Positions 11,300-23,541 of a stretch of 64,000 nt of DNA are shown here, piece after piece. Position 1 is the stretch's first letter; each line of letters starts with the position of its first letter. The notes under the pieces are model-generated. The model saw nothing but the letters and a program-made list of their open reading frames with translations. It did no database searches and was not told the origin of the DNA. Source of the stretch: Ceraceosorus guamensis (Eukaryota > Basidiomycota > Exobasidiomycetes > Ceraceosorales > Ceraceosoraceae); NCBI RefSeq assembly GCF_003144195.1, contig NW_020289996.1, positions 373,419-437,418 of the forward strand. The letters are read 5' to 3'. Made by a program: the position numbers and the translations under genes.

Positions 11300-12478
11300 T
11301 GCTAGCGAGATGAGATGAATTCGTCAAAGACAAAGTGCTTGCACAATGTGAAGACCTAGCCGCATCAAATAGCTTGGCAATGCTCAAGGCGACATTTTGC
11401 TGAAGGGCCGTGGACTGAGGATCGGCAGATGTGTGCGACGAAGCTGCCGACGGGTGTTGGTCGAGCGTCCTTCGATATGACTTGACTCGCACTCCGCTGC
11501 AAGAGGACTAAAACAGAGCGCGAGGAAGGTCGAAGGCAATCGTCTCTCGAAGGAGTGATTTCAGTGCAGAGCTCAGACGTGACTGAGACCGAGCCTCACC
11601 CTAGACTTTGAATTGGCAGTCGTGAGTCAAGGATCAAATCTTGTCCAATGCTCGAAGCCGAAAGTCAACAGTCGTGAGTCGTGGGTCTTGAGTTGAGTCG
11701 AGAAGAAATCGCCAACAGGTGCAGCCTACCACGTGATGATGCCCTTTCAAAGTTGCTGCATGGACATCCGTTTCTGGACGGAGATCCATCACATGCCGCC
11801 TGCACGCGGTCCCCGCTCGTCCGCCAAAGTTGCGGCAGACTGATCAAGACTCACACACCGTGCGGATGCAAGCTTGGACCATGATTGAGGCGAATTTGCT
11901 TTCACCTTGCCTCCCATCTTTCCTCATCGACCAGCATTCTGCACAGCGCTCGTACCATCAGATTGGCGCACACAGGTACCAGCCGCGCCTCAAGACCTAT
12001 GCAAAGGCGATCCAGCAACCAATCCGTCAGGATCACGAGGATTCTGATTAGTCTGGGATGAAACAAAGTTTCGACACAGATTGACTTTGTTGGTTGATAC
12101 AGTGCCATCGAGCAGACAGCGTTGCTGCATACACGTGATTCGATCTCGCCTCAGCTGAGCTCAATCACGAATCAAGCGTTTCACAGCACCTCATCACGCA
12201 GACCACGGCTCCTTCGACGCTGCACAAGTGAGAGAGGCCCCCGACACATCGGGCCTGAGCGCATCTCACCTGCCACTACCAATAGTCAAAGCTTTCGTCG
12301 AGAGCCTGAGCCCAGTACACCACGCCTCCTTCCTGACTTGATCACTGCCCCAGCAAGCTAGTCACACCGATATCGCATTACATCCCTATCGAAGGCGAGC
12401 AAGTGCAGTACATCCACCCTGTCAGACGCTATCTAGACGTGCCCTTTGCACCAAGCTGCACCTTATCAATCATTCAAG
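11300..12478. other. Divergent promoter region of ERG27 and elongin C
   Basis: No gene seen. It contains GTGAGTC/GAGTC-rich text near 11620-11700 and one AATCACGAATCA at 12163-12174, a motif repeated in other spacers of the window. The promoters of both flanking genes should lie here. Confidence 0.55.
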
Positions 12479-13092
12479 ATGCCTGCGGTAAGTCTCGCGA
12501 TGGCCGAGGCAAATGGGCTAGTCACACTAACGTATCGGATGTCGTTACTCAATTCCCTGACAGACCGACGATGAAGGATCGCCTCCACCTCAAGTCGATC
12601 CTCAAAAGAGCCAGGAACGCGGAAGGCCCGAATTTGTGACGCTCGTCAGCTCGGTGCGTTACGATGTGGTCCTAAGCTCTGCCCCGCTGCAGCTGATAGC
12701 AAGCGGATTTCTGCGCAACAGGAGGACGACAAGTTCAAAGTGCGCTGGGAGGCGGCTCAAGCAAGCGAGACGATCCGCGCAGCTATGGAAGAGGAAGGCT
12801 TTGCCGAGTCGCGCAATGCCGAAATGAGGTTCGGAGAGATCAGTTCGCCCATTTTGGCAAAGGTGGTGGAGTACCTCAATTGGAGAGACAAATACAAGGA
12901 TGCAAAGGGCGAGCAGGAGGTCCCTGCATTCCACAAATCCATCGATCCCGAGTTCAGTCTTGAGCTGTAAGTACGCAGCACAGATGCGTCGTTTCAGCGA
13001 GCCCATTTCAGTCGCCTTTGTATCTGCTCACCTGTCCTGCCCCTTCCAATCTGCCTTGCAGCCTGATCGCAGCGGACTTTTTGGCAATCTGA
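12479..13092 (+). CDS. ELC1: Elongin C
   Basis: Four exons, 12479-12487, 12564-12653, 12722-12966 and 13062-13092, give 124 residues. Elongin C is a small Skp1/BTB-fold adaptor that links substrate receptors to cullin ubiquitin ligases and is part of elongin. The order of segments fits the family: PEFVTLVSSEDDKFKVRWEA (first strands), then AMEEEGFAESRNAEMRFGEI, SSPILAKVVEYLNWRDKYKD (the 'L.KV..Y..Y..RY' helix) and, across the last splice, FSLELLLIAADFLAI, equal to the usual ALELLMAANFL. The first exon encodes only Met-Pro-Ala, nine bases long, followed by a GTAAGT donor. The start is fixed by this exon, since no ATG precedes the domain in exon 2. Confidence 0.9.
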
Positions 13093-13359
13093 ACTGGAAG
13101 CCCAGCAGAGGAGATTCAGACTTGTCCACGCGCGCGCAGCTATCAAAGGACTCGTCAAACGACAAACGCAGGCAGGTGGTGAAGATGCGCCGCACTAAGC
13201 TGGTCAACAGCACTCACGACTTGTGTTGCCAGCTTTAGCCAGAGAGACGTAGAAAATGGTGATCATTTCGTGATGGGAATTACAATACAGATGACGTGAG
13301 AGTGCCGAGGAGATAGCATGACTTCAACAAGTGAGAATGCCGTGAATGTCGAGTGAGGC

Positions 13360-16300
13360 CTATGACGTCGTCAATTCGAGTCGGTGACACAGAGGTTTCG
13401 CAGTGCTCGTATCGAGGGCGTAGAGACTCAGAGTGGGCTCCCTGGGAGGTGACCACACCACGTCATATACCGGGGATTGGCTGATGCGCTCTTCAAAAAG
13501 AGGCTGTCCTGTCTTGCGCAGGTCGAAGACACGGACATGCCCCTCTTCAGTGCCTTGTGCAACGAGATTCCGCTGTTTAGCGTGAAAGGCAGGGCGACCC
13601 AGGTAGGCCGGAGTTCGAGTCGCTTGCCAACCGGCGACGATCACCGGCTTTGCGATCGTTCGCGGCGAACCGCCAGCATCGCAACGGACGTCGTAGAGTT
13701 TGAGCTGCTCATGATCAGTCCGCCGCACCGTGGCCATGAACAGATCCGCGTGAAGCGCGTGCGTAAGATGAGCGACAGGATCTTTGGTCGTCCACTTGAA
13801 TGCAACCGCGGGATGATCATAGCGATAACCGATTAGCTGGTCGGAGTGGGCACCGCCTTGCGACACCATAAGGTGGTGTCTTGGCAGATTCGTCAAGGAA
13901 ACAACGGGCCCATCGTGCATTCTGTGCATCCGCTCGACATCTGCTGTGCTCGTGCTGAGCCCGTGCCAGCGCCAGCGGTGGACAGTCCCATCCGAGCCCC
14001 CAGTCGCAAAGGATACCTCAGTTGAGCCATATATCCTGATCGGCGCCAAACTTGTAGCTCCAGCCATGTGTGGAGTTGGTTTCAGCCATTCAGAGTGGGC
14101 TCGCGGGCGACCCTCGCCGTTAGGCATCGCGTACGAAAGGCCTACCTGCCCCGGCAGCGGACCGAGACCGGTCGCGTCAGAGCTTGTAAAGCCCATGATG
14201 CTCGGAGCTAACCGCTTGACGTCAGAGACTTTTCTACGCGATGGCGACGATGTCGAAGTCCCGCCATTCAAGTTGGAAAGCGGCCCAAGCGCGTGTTGCG
14301 GAGTTGACATGACGATGCTGCCCAGGCGACTGACGAACGCGAGGGTATTGTACGCGTGTCGGCTCCTCAAGGCGTGCGCAGCCTGCATCGGTGTCCGCGC
14401 GATTTCATGAGAATCGAGGGGAATCATGAACATTTGACGCGTTGGAAGCCGGCACGATGATGTCGAGCTCAGTCGCATCGCGCTCGGCGAGGGTGTGCGT
14501 CCATGGTTTCTGGCCAAGCCGGTAGCCAGCGGTTCATCATCACTGGAGGTCGCTTCGACCGACGCTGCATTGTGATTGAGAGCAGCACCGTCGTCTCCGC
14601 ACATCGCAGCTGACATGCGCTCAACAGCCAGTTCGTCACAACCTCCGGCCACAGCAGGCAAGCTCTGCGGCGGTGGTAGGTACTCGCGAGATGTTGATAC
14701 ATCAATGTCTCCCTCTTGCTCCACCGCCATGGACTCCTCCGGCAAGAGCGGCGGGGGCTCACGCGATGAAGATCGGCAAAGTCTTTTACGAGGATGTGAG
14801 ATATCTTCGTGCCTTAGGTCGTGGGCGTCTTCTTGTCGTGCATGGACGTCAGGCGACACTGGCTCGATCGTAGCGCGTAGATCCCCCGCACGTCGAGCTG
14901 CAGCGACTTTTTGGGGCGACCCTCTAGCCCCTGGCAATGGAGACCCTCCAACCAATGGACCCTTGGCCGTAGCGGCGGCTTTCTGCTCAAAGCGTCTGCC
15001 GGCTTGAGCTTCAACCTCTTGACCAAGAGACTGCTGCTCTAAATGAACATCGGGAGGTGTTCGCGACAGGCGCGCACCATTGCTGGTCGTTGCAAACCTT
15101 ATTTCAGAGTCTTCGGAGGCTTTCGAGTCAACTGTCTCCATCTCCGAATCCTCAGAGCCGTGTGTAGACATTTCGTCTTGTGCCGACTGCTGCTCTGGAG
15201 GATCATCAGAAGGTGTTCGCGACAGGCGCGCAGCATTGCGGGTCTTAGCAATCCTATTTTCAGAGTCTTCGGAGGCTTTCGAGCCAATAATCTCCATCTG
15301 CGAATTCTCAGAGCCGTGTGCAGACATTTCGTCTTCTGCCGACTGCTGCTCTAGACAATCATCGGAAGGTGTTCGCGACAGGCGCGCAGCATTGCTGGTC
15401 TTTGCGATACTGTTTTCGGAATCTTCGTAGGCCTCCGAGCTGACTAGCTCCATGGCCGAAATCTCAGAGCCGTGTGGAGACATTTTGTCTTCTGCCGAGT
15501 CGGACAAAGCTGGTGAATGTGGACCTACACCTCGGCTGGCTGTCGAGTCAGTCCGTTCGGCCAGTGTTGAATCTGGACCTAGAGACGTGGAGTGGACTTG
15601 CGGAAGTGATGTGCTGTCCACGCGAGGAGCTCTCATTGAAGAGGATACAGAAGCATCGCGAGAGGCATCGAGAGGATCATTTAAGCTACCCCTACCTAAC
15701 GGTGCATCAGGGAGTAACGGCGGTGCCCTCCCATCGTGCTTCTTGGCTCTGCTCGACGCAGCCGCAGCAATGATTGGTGGTTGCGCTAAGTTGGAGGGGT
15801 GTGGCGGTGATGGTGCGAATTCCTTTGCGCCACCGGATCTCTGAAAGGCCTTCCACATACTTTGCTGAGTAGAACCTGCAATAGTGCGCCCAGTATCGAG
15901 TCTGATCGCCGGAGCCATTGGACTATTCTCGCTCCGTAACGGAATGAAGGTCTTTGATTCTCCCGGCACGTAGTCTTCAGCTCTCTTCGCTGGCGCACGT
16001 GGCGCAAGAATGGGCACTCTTGGCTTGGGAGGAGGTGGTGGTGGTCTTGAAGAAGCATGCGGAATGGTGTTGGGACGTCCCGGGATCTCGCCATCATTTG
16101 CTGACTCGCGTGTTCTCGAGGCGTCCAGGTTTTGCTGCACAGGGCCGGCCGCTTCGTGGATTGTCGCCCTGACGGCTTTCTAATTTGAGTACCGTGGAGC
16201 GGCCGACGGAGCTCATGGTCAGACCCACCCACAACAGCCCGCACCATTGCGTGACGATGGACCACTCACCGAAGTCTGATTGTAGCCTCCATGGCTGGCA

Positions 16301-16869
16301 GGCCACTTCATGTGGATTTGGGGTCGCGCCGGATTCGAAGAGCAGCCGGGACCATTCATTTGCGATCCCAAATGGTGGATGGCATTGGGCCTCGCGCCAA
16401 AAGACCCAGAGTCGGTCGGCTTGGGTCTAATCGAAGGAGTAGACCGACTTGGCGCAGGAGCTCGACTCGGAAAAGGAGGAGGCCTATATTTCATACGATG
16501 ATGCTTCGATCCTTGCGTCGCGCTGCGGCTGGCAGCACTCGCTCCAAAATGAGCATTCGGTGAACTCCGCGCATTTGCCGGTCGACCCAAAGGAGCATTA
16601 GTGGGAGATGTATGTGAAGCTGGCGTCCAATGCGCCTCGACAGGAGTGGTACTAGCGAAATGTGATTGTGTAGGGCCACAGGAACCCTCTCTGCCGCTGT
16701 GAGAAGCAGTCGATGTGGTCGCAGAAGGGGTGCGGCTCGGTGAGTTGGCACGATGAGCTCGTTTGTTGTTTTTCCCATGTATATAGGGAGGCTGACGAGA
16801 CGAGCTACTTGCACCCTGCGATGGAGGGATAGATCCCGCATATGGGTCGAATTGAGCGAGCCAGTTCAT
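13360..16869 (-). CDS. Large disordered protein with C-terminal WD40 repeats and 52-residue tandem repeats
   Basis: Two exons, 16869-16270 and 16179-13360, give 1139 residues. The start MNWLAQFDPYAGSIPPSQG is conserved-looking and is the first ATG; the intron is 90 bases. Residues 1-890 are Ser-, Pro- and charge-rich, with a polyproline patch (RPPPPPPKPRVP). Within them three full copies and a partial fourth copy of a 52-residue unit (ending ..DSENRIAKTRNAARLSRTPS) lie head to tail; the matching DNA has a 156-base period. The last 240 or so residues form WD40-like blades: FATGGSDGTVHRWRW, EQLKLYDVRCD, NLVAQGTEEGHVRVFDLRKT, SPVYDVVWSP. Probably a scaffold; no orthologue name recognised. It is divergent from the ataxin-3 gene. 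Confidence 0.8.
14990..15480 (-). repeat. 156-base in-frame tandem repeat in the WD40 gene
   Basis: The same sequence returns with a 156-base step; one landmark, GGTGTTCGCGACAGG on the plus strand, starts at 15056, 15212 and 15368. Each unit codes for 52 residues and no copy breaks the frame. Copies differ at scattered positions, so the array is not brand new. Confidence 0.85.
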
Positions 16870-17501
16870 GGTGAAGACGACCAGCAAGTTCGCTCAGAGT
16901 GTCTGGACAAGCACGTTATGCACCGATCTTTCGCCTCCGCGCCCGCGAACGACGACAAGAGCATGGTGCGCTTGGCGATGCTGGGATGAAATGACTGGAC
17001 GTGGAGCTCCTCTATAGTGATGGATACTGTGATATGCGTATGATGGTCGGAGAACAGAGGAGGGGTACAGGGTGGGGATGACTCGCATGTGTGCTGTTGG
17101 TGGGCTCTAACAAAGAACTCACGATTCAAAGATTCGCCCAGCTCTTTTGAAACACGTGACTCGTGAAATCAAGATCAAGAGGCGGTGCAACGAGCATGAA
17201 GCGACGCGCGTCAGGCGCTTCGATTCATGGTTTTTTGATCCGCTCACCAGCGTCTGTGATGCGGACCGGTGTCGAGCTCGACTACCAAGTTTCGCGACTC
17301 CCAGTTGTTCATGCTCACATGACACAGAAGCCCAATTCCTCACTTTCGACGACCTGCAACCGTGATCTGGCCGAGACGGGCTGGGACTTGCACGCCATTC
17401 GCAGTGTCCCTCGCCTCTTCTTCGACAACACCAATCGATTGGGACGACTGGGTCTGAACGCGGGCCAGCCACGAGACTCGACTTTTTGACAAGCACTGAG
17501 G
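16870..17501. promoter_or_regulatory. Shared upstream region of the WD40 and ataxin-3 genes
   Basis: A 632-base gap between two divergent start codons, so both promoters must lie within it. I see no gene and no convincing TATA box. Open frames here are short and overlap on both strands. Confidence 0.5.
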
Positions 17502-19945
17502 ATGGCGTCCAGTCAGGAAGCGCAGACGCTACTTAGCGTGATACACCATGGTCAGTGGAAGTTCCAGCTAGTTTGCCTGCTTCTGAACGACGCTGACCAG
17601 TGCTGCCCTGCCACGCATTCTAGAGCGACAAGAACCGGGATCTATGCTGTGCGCGCAGCACGCTCTCAATGCCCTACTTCAGGGCCCTTACTTTGATCCC
17701 TCTCAGCTGGCAGGTGTGTTCAGGTTTCGCGCGTTCTTGTGCGGTGACCGCGCTTTGCTGGCTGACTGTCTTGCCGTTCTACCCTGTCACAGAGATCGCC
17801 GCGCAGATGGATGATCTAGAACGGGCGCAGCTAGACTCTGAGGCGTGGTCGTCGCGGGGCGGAGATGAAGGCAGTCTCAACGTTGATGCTACGGGTCAGT
17901 ACCAGAAGGGGGACAAAAGATAGGTATCGCTAGCTGATTGCACCAGGTCAACTGCTCAAATCAACCTTCCACATCCTCACCCCTGTTGCAGGCTTCTTCA
18001 GCGCCACTGTATTGGAGAAGGCGCTGTCTGTATGGGGCTTACAGCTCGTGCGCTGGCGATCTCAGGCGATGAGCGCTTTCCAAAACGAGCCTGAGAAGCA
18101 GCTCGCTTTCATTCTCAATCTGGAACAGCATTGGTTTTGTCTACGTCGCTTCGGACAGGGCTGGTGGTAAGTCCTTGTTGAGAATGCCGCTCGCTAGCCG
18201 GCAGTGGCTGAAGCGGACACTCAACGTTGCGTCTATGTTAGGTTCAATCTCAACTCTTGCATAGATGCGCCAGCGTGGGTAGGCCCATCATATTTAGGGG
18301 CATTGCTCGACCAGGCGGAGTCTGAAGGTGAGCTTGTGTTGACGTGGGATAGGTAACCCTTCTCGATCACGTTGCTCACACGTACTTTCGCTTACATGTC
18401 TGCGCAGGCTACTCCGTCTTCGCCATCGTAGCTGCTGAGGATGCTATGGGCGTGCCATTGTCTACAAGTACAGCGGACGAAGTTGCGCAGGCACTTCCCA
18501 GCGCTGATGCAGTGCTCGCTTCAAACGCCAGTTCCGCTTCAGCCATCACCAAACAAGCGCAGGGTCTCCGGCCTAGCAGTGAAAGCGGTCCATCCGCAAG
18601 CTCAGCTTCACGCGATAATTTCGAAGAGGATGCTGAGCTTCAAGCAGCCCTGCGCGCAAGCATGCTTGACGCGAGCGAGGGAGATGGCGCGGTAAGTGTA
18701 CCAGTGGACACTGCATCTACCAGTCAATCTCCGGCAGCACCAAGGGGCACACGGCGCAATCGGAGTATTAACAGCGCGAGTGAAGAAGAAGGTGGCGTCT
18801 CGCAAGACGAGACGGACGAGCACGTCGACGAGATCGCGCCGTCGAGAAGGCGTTTCAGAGCGGACGACACTTTGCGGAGTTCGTCGAGCACTCTTCTTGC
18901 CCCAACGGACTCTGCTGCCCGGCCCAGCGCCGGCAATCGCCGACACTCTCGAGCCGATCAAAAGGACAAAGCGGCTCGCCAAGGCCAGAAGAGCCGTGCT
19001 GCGATCGATCACGACGAGCAAGAGCTTATGAGAGCTATGGAAGCAAGCTTGGGCGCGATGACAGGCGACCAGCAGACAGTCGCTCAGAACTCCACTTCAT
19101 CCTCCACAGGCACCTCTGCTTCGGCATCTCGACCCACGCGTGCAATCGACATCGGTGGTGCAGGTGTTCGCGGCAATGGTGGACGGCGACGAAGAGCGCG
19201 CGGAGGTGGCGGTAGAGAGGACCCTATAGCGATCGGCTCAGACGGAGAAGAGGATGAGGAAGAAGTGATCATTTCTCGATCTAATCCTAGATCTCCATTC
19301 TTGGATCCTCTGCTAGCAGCCGCATCTCGAGATGACGAGGATGTAGCTGACCTCGACGATGATGAGGACGAGGGAGATGATGATACAGGGCCGCTTTCTA
19401 ATCCGGAACGAAGGCAAATTGGGGTCGGTGAGGAGGAGGATGACGAGGATGCATTTCATAGTCTGTCGGAGGGAAGTGAAGGATTTGAAGAAGTATCAGC
19501 TTCCGCCTGGGCTCGTGCACGTCCTGCTGGACCCAGCACGAATAGAACCTACGATGACGAAGATGCGGATCTGCAACGAGCACTGGCCGCCTCGATGCGC
19601 GACGTCGAAGGTGGGGGTGACGATGTGGACTGGTCAGCTTTCGAATGGCAAGACGATGGAGGCGCCTCGACGAGGAGGCAAGACAGACCCAGCACGCCCG
19701 AAGATGTCGGACGCATCAGAAGGTTGCGCGAGGAGGCGAAGAAGAAGGCCGAAGAGGAGAGAGAGGATGAGGAGAGGAGACAAAGAGGCGAGGCGACTAG
19801 GGCTGAGCTGGCTGAGAGAGCTGCCAAAGAGGCGCTCGAGGGCGCCAAAGGTGGCAACGAAGATGATGATTCTGAGGAGGAGGAAGAGCAATTGAGCCCT
19901 CAGGAAATGAGGGCGAGAAGGATGGCTCGCTTCGGCGGGCCGTAG
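17502..19945 (+). CDS. ATXN3: Ataxin-3-type deubiquitinase (Josephin domain, three UIMs)
   Basis: Six exons, 17502-17550, 17624-17713, 17793-17894, 17992-18166, 18242-18327 and 18408-19945, give 679 residues. Ataxin-3 is a cysteine protease that trims ubiquitin chains and works with p97/Cdc48. The Josephin domain fills residues 1-185: Gln19 and Cys26 in HHERQEPGSMLCAQHALNAL, His127 in LEQHWFCLRR and Asn143 in WWFNLNSC form the catalytic set. Three ubiquitin-interacting motifs follow, at about 240 (DAELQAALRASMLD), 370 (EQELMRAMEASLGA) and 551 (DADLQRALAASMRD). Between them lie Ser-rich and strongly acidic linkers. The C-terminus is a charged helix ending MRARRMARFGGP. It is much longer than the human protein (about 360 residues). 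There is no polyglutamine run. Confidence 0.93.
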
Positions 19946-20211
19946 GGGCGTAAGCTCGCACACCAAGCGGCCTGCAACGCACGCCGTCGATTGAGACGAA
20001 CCCGTCAGACACGCATCTCACATATCCTAGCGAATGAGATTTCATACTTGCATCGTCGCGAATGCATGATTCGTGAAGGGTATGTACAGGTCTCGAATGA
20101 AGCTGCTGGCGCTGTTGTGGGACGCCTTCATGGTTGATCTGCGATCGCCTGCCAACTATCCGCACAACGCAGCCTGTCTGGACGTTCCTGAGTCGCACAT
20201 CACCTCAGCAC

Positions 20212-21005
20212 CTAAGCCTTGCTTGCTGGCTGGTAAGAGGGAGGGGGTGGTCCGGGTGGAGGGGCGAAAGATCCTCCATTGTCGCCCGGAGGCGGTCCTT
20301 CTGGGGCTTTGTAGCCACCTTCGGGTGGGCTAGTGGGTGGCTGGTAAGCGCCGCCAGCAGGTGGGTAGCCCGAGTTCTGATATCCGTATTGGTTCTGGTT
20401 TTCTTGACCGTAGCCTGCTCCATAAGCATTGTATCCTTGCCCTGCTCCCTGACCTTGAGGTGCGTAGTTGGAGTTGTAGCCGCCTGCTGCGTACGGATTG
20501 CCACCACCCTGTTGCTGATTGTAATTCAATGTGGGCTGCTGCTGCATGTTGTTCGAGGGTCGGATGAAATAGCCTTGTTGCCGCTTTCTCCTGCCGGCCA
20601 CGCTGCACAGAAGGATCAAGATGATGATGAAGACCGCGATTCCGATACCTGCGATTGCAAGAAAGGAGAGGGGAAGGATGGACTGCTCAATATGTAAAAC
20701 CTTCACGTAATTGCGCCTGAGCCTCTTGCCCTCGCCACCTCGCTTGTTAAACGTAAGAAGCGAAAAGTGTACGCACCGGTACCGATTCTAGCGCCTCGGG
20801 ACCACCTGGAGCATTCATACACCCTTCCTAAGGATGCGGCGAAACAAGGACTGGTCAGTCACGATGAACGACTGAAAAGCTAGGAGGCCAATGCTGGCCG
20901 ATACGTGAGCTCACCAAGTCTGTCTCTGCAATAATCTTGCCTGCGCTCCAAAGTATGGAGCTGTTCGGTGGCCAGAGAGGCCGCGCGCTGCACCAAGGAA
21001 GGCAT
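20212..21005 (-). CDS. Single-pass membrane protein with Gln/Gly/Tyr-rich PPxY tail
   Basis: Exons 21005-20915, 20823-20777 and 20682-20212 give 202 residues. A short N-terminal segment with cysteines (ERRQDYCRDRLGCMNAPGGP) is followed by one membrane helix (SFLAIAGIGIAVFIIILILL, residues about 53-72) and then the stop-transfer group GRRKRQQGYF. The cytosolic tail is low complexity, made of NQQQGGGNPYAAGGYNSNYA-like repeats, and ends in proline-rich PPPGPPPPSYQPASKA, which contains a PPSY motif able to bind WW domains of Rsp5-type ubiquitin ligases. The overall plan resembles fungal RCR-type (Congo red resistance) membrane proteins, but I do not assign it to that family. The second acceptor (AAG at 20824-20826) is the only one that keeps frame; a three-base-downstream start on exon 2 alone would give a shorter protein lacking the cysteines. 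Confidence 0.65.
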
Positions 21006-23541
21006 AGTGTCGATGACGGAGTGGTCACTACTCTCTGAGTATTGCCTTTTCGTCGTGGGGCTTGGGGAAAACGACGAGGTGTTTGGATGGCTGCGCTCAA
21101 AAACGAAAGTTGGAGATGGTAGTTGGTGATGATGACTTAGTAAGCTCCAGCAGCCAAAGAGGTTTTTGAGGTTGCGAGCATCAGCTGTTCGGACGCGGGT
21201 GCATATACGTGCAGGTAGGCGTGCCATCCAGGAGCAGAACCATAAGCGGTTTCGCTGCGCAAGACCTCCACGCAACCGGTTGACTCATCTCGGCACAGCC
21301 ACCGCACGCGGACGCGAAATCAATCGTTCGCGCCTGTTACAGCCAGGTACGCAGCAGCAGTCACGCAATTCAAGATTAAGTGACCAGTGAACAGGCAGGA
21401 CAACTCATACAGCCCCGCTGCAGTGGGCTGTACTGATGCATGCTAGCTGCATGCATATGGATGTATAGCGGGCTGCTGCTGCTGCGCCCGGAAGCGACGC
21501 CTTGGAAAGTCACGCGGTTTCTCGGGAGACGCGCGCGCGTTCCAAGACCTCGGCGCCAAGACATGCGAGAAGCCTGGGCTTCGCATGCCATGTCCTACCT
21601 ATTACAGCTGTAGCTCCGACCCTCTCATCGACTTCCAACGAAATCATTTGATTGGAAATTTTGATTCTGATTCAAAATTCACGAGTCCAAGTCTTCTTTG
21701 GGGTGCGAGGTTTGAACCGTGAGTAGTAGAGGCTTGCAGGTCGACGCTTTAGTCACAAAACCAAATACGAGCATGACACGGTGAGCACAGCAACAAAGAG
21801 CCAGCCAAGCGTGTGTGAGGCGGTGAGTCTGAGTCAAGAGTGAAGAGTGAGTGATCGCGTGGATATGCTGGGCACAAATTTAATCTATCACGTGACTGTT
21901 TGAATTAAGGTGAAAATCCCGATGAATCATACGCAATGAAGAATCTATAATGTGAATGAAATCTGTGTAACCTTTGAATTTACGGTTGATACAAAATCAA
22001 GCATGCAGCGATCGAGACGCATCGCTTGACGTCATCTTGAGTGTCGGCCATGCACGCACGGCTACATCCACAACCGTGCGTGAATCCTCAGCACAGACGT
22101 TACTCTTGACTCCACACGCGCCTGTTTTGTCGGTCCCGCATGCAAGGTAAATCAGGCTCCACCGATTAGGATGGCGCCGTGCAATTTTGATTAACCTCCA
22201 CGAATCGATGGTGAAGGTCAATTGAATCACGAATCAAGAATCATGAAACCAAATCACAAATGAATCACAATCACGTGGATCGCGAAGATGGATTTGGCGT
22301 GTCGATCACCACTCAAGACTTTTGACTGACTCATCAATCTTGGCTCTTAATTCCTGATATTCACACCTCGATCGTGATTTGAACCAAGTTCAAGTTTGTT
22401 CAAGTTCGTGATCGAGTCCGCAATTCGAGGCCCCATGAATAATCCGCGATTTCGAGGCTGCGTGGCACATTCAATTCGGATCCTTTCAAGGGCCGCGACT
22501 ACAAGCTTGATGGCGAATGAAAGAATTGGGTGTGAATTCCGATGTGAACCATCAACATGAACGTTTGCTCCCGTCAAAAGAAGGATCGATGCACGCGAGG
22601 ATCGAGGGACGTCGACGTCCTCGTGCACTTGATTCGCGAGTGTACGATGCGTGTACTCGAATTTGAATGCTTTGCATCGTCACAGAAAGGCTGCTCGTGG
22701 AGAGATCAGGGATCAGGGATCGGAAACGACCATCATGAATGAAGACTCACAAAAGTCCCAATGTCTGACTTCAGTCACGAGTCGCGAGTGGCTGTTGAGA
22801 AGAAGACAATAAAGCTGTGATGCTCGGAGCGCAGCCGTCAGCGATCGATGCGGCGGCCTGCAGAGGCGAGGCGAGGCGAGGCTAGCGTGACGTGCATGCA
22901 CGGCTTCAGAAGATCAAAGCGACTCACACTTGGGCGAGCGAGGCTGTTGTCATCCATCGGTCTGCAAGTTGTGCTCGCGTGATGACGGCTGATGCAGCTC
23001 GATCATTTTACAGGGGTGAGTGGTGAGTCATGGGTCGATCTTGAATCAGTCACGACGAGGGGCAAGGATGTCGCAGCTGACATCACCCGGCCTGCCCTAA
23101 GCAAGGACCCTGAATCAATCACGAATGCTGGTACCGTACAGGACACGCGCGTTGCATGGCTGACTTGATCGCAGCTGCTGCTATAGCTGCAAGCTGCACG
23201 AGCTTTGACTAAGCCTGCTGCTGCGTACGCTTCTCTCCACATTGCGCGTCGATCTGCTTTTTGGCCGAAAGCGCACCATTCACGATTCGCGTTGGTCCCA
23301 AGTGGGATGGTCATGCGATTGGACTGTACAGTGTGAGTCTGATGATGTGTCGTCTACGCGAGTATACGTGAGTGAGACTTGCAAACTCCATGAGCTTTTC
23401 TATAGGATCAAGGTTGAATGGTCACCTCCTATGCGGGGACGCTCTCTTCTGCCCACCACGCTCACCTCATAGCTGCTGCTGAAAATCGTCGTGCCGACCC
23501 GTCCATCTGAAACGCAAACCTTACAAGCTCTCCATCTCAAA
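21006..23541. other. 2.5 kb spacer rich in short dispersed motifs
   Basis: No gene seen. It holds GAGTCAAGAGT at 21831-21841 and its complement at 22102-22112, AATCACGAAT at 22225 and 23117, ATTCACGATT at 23278, a GAGGC pentamer repeated four times (22863-22882) and an 8-base inverted repeat AATTTTGA/TCAAAATT with a 7-base loop (21657-21679). The stretch 21620-22560 is visibly richer in A and T than the genes. The CRY-DASH promoter lies at the right edge. Confidence 0.6.

Noticed and set aside
15043-15430. Plus-strand frames with internal repeats
   Set aside because: They mirror the tandem repeat of the minus-strand WD40 gene, whose frame continues for 940 codons.
21690-21760. GGTTTGAACC box considered as part of a tRNA
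   Set aside because: No matching A box or cloverleaf stems could be drawn around it.
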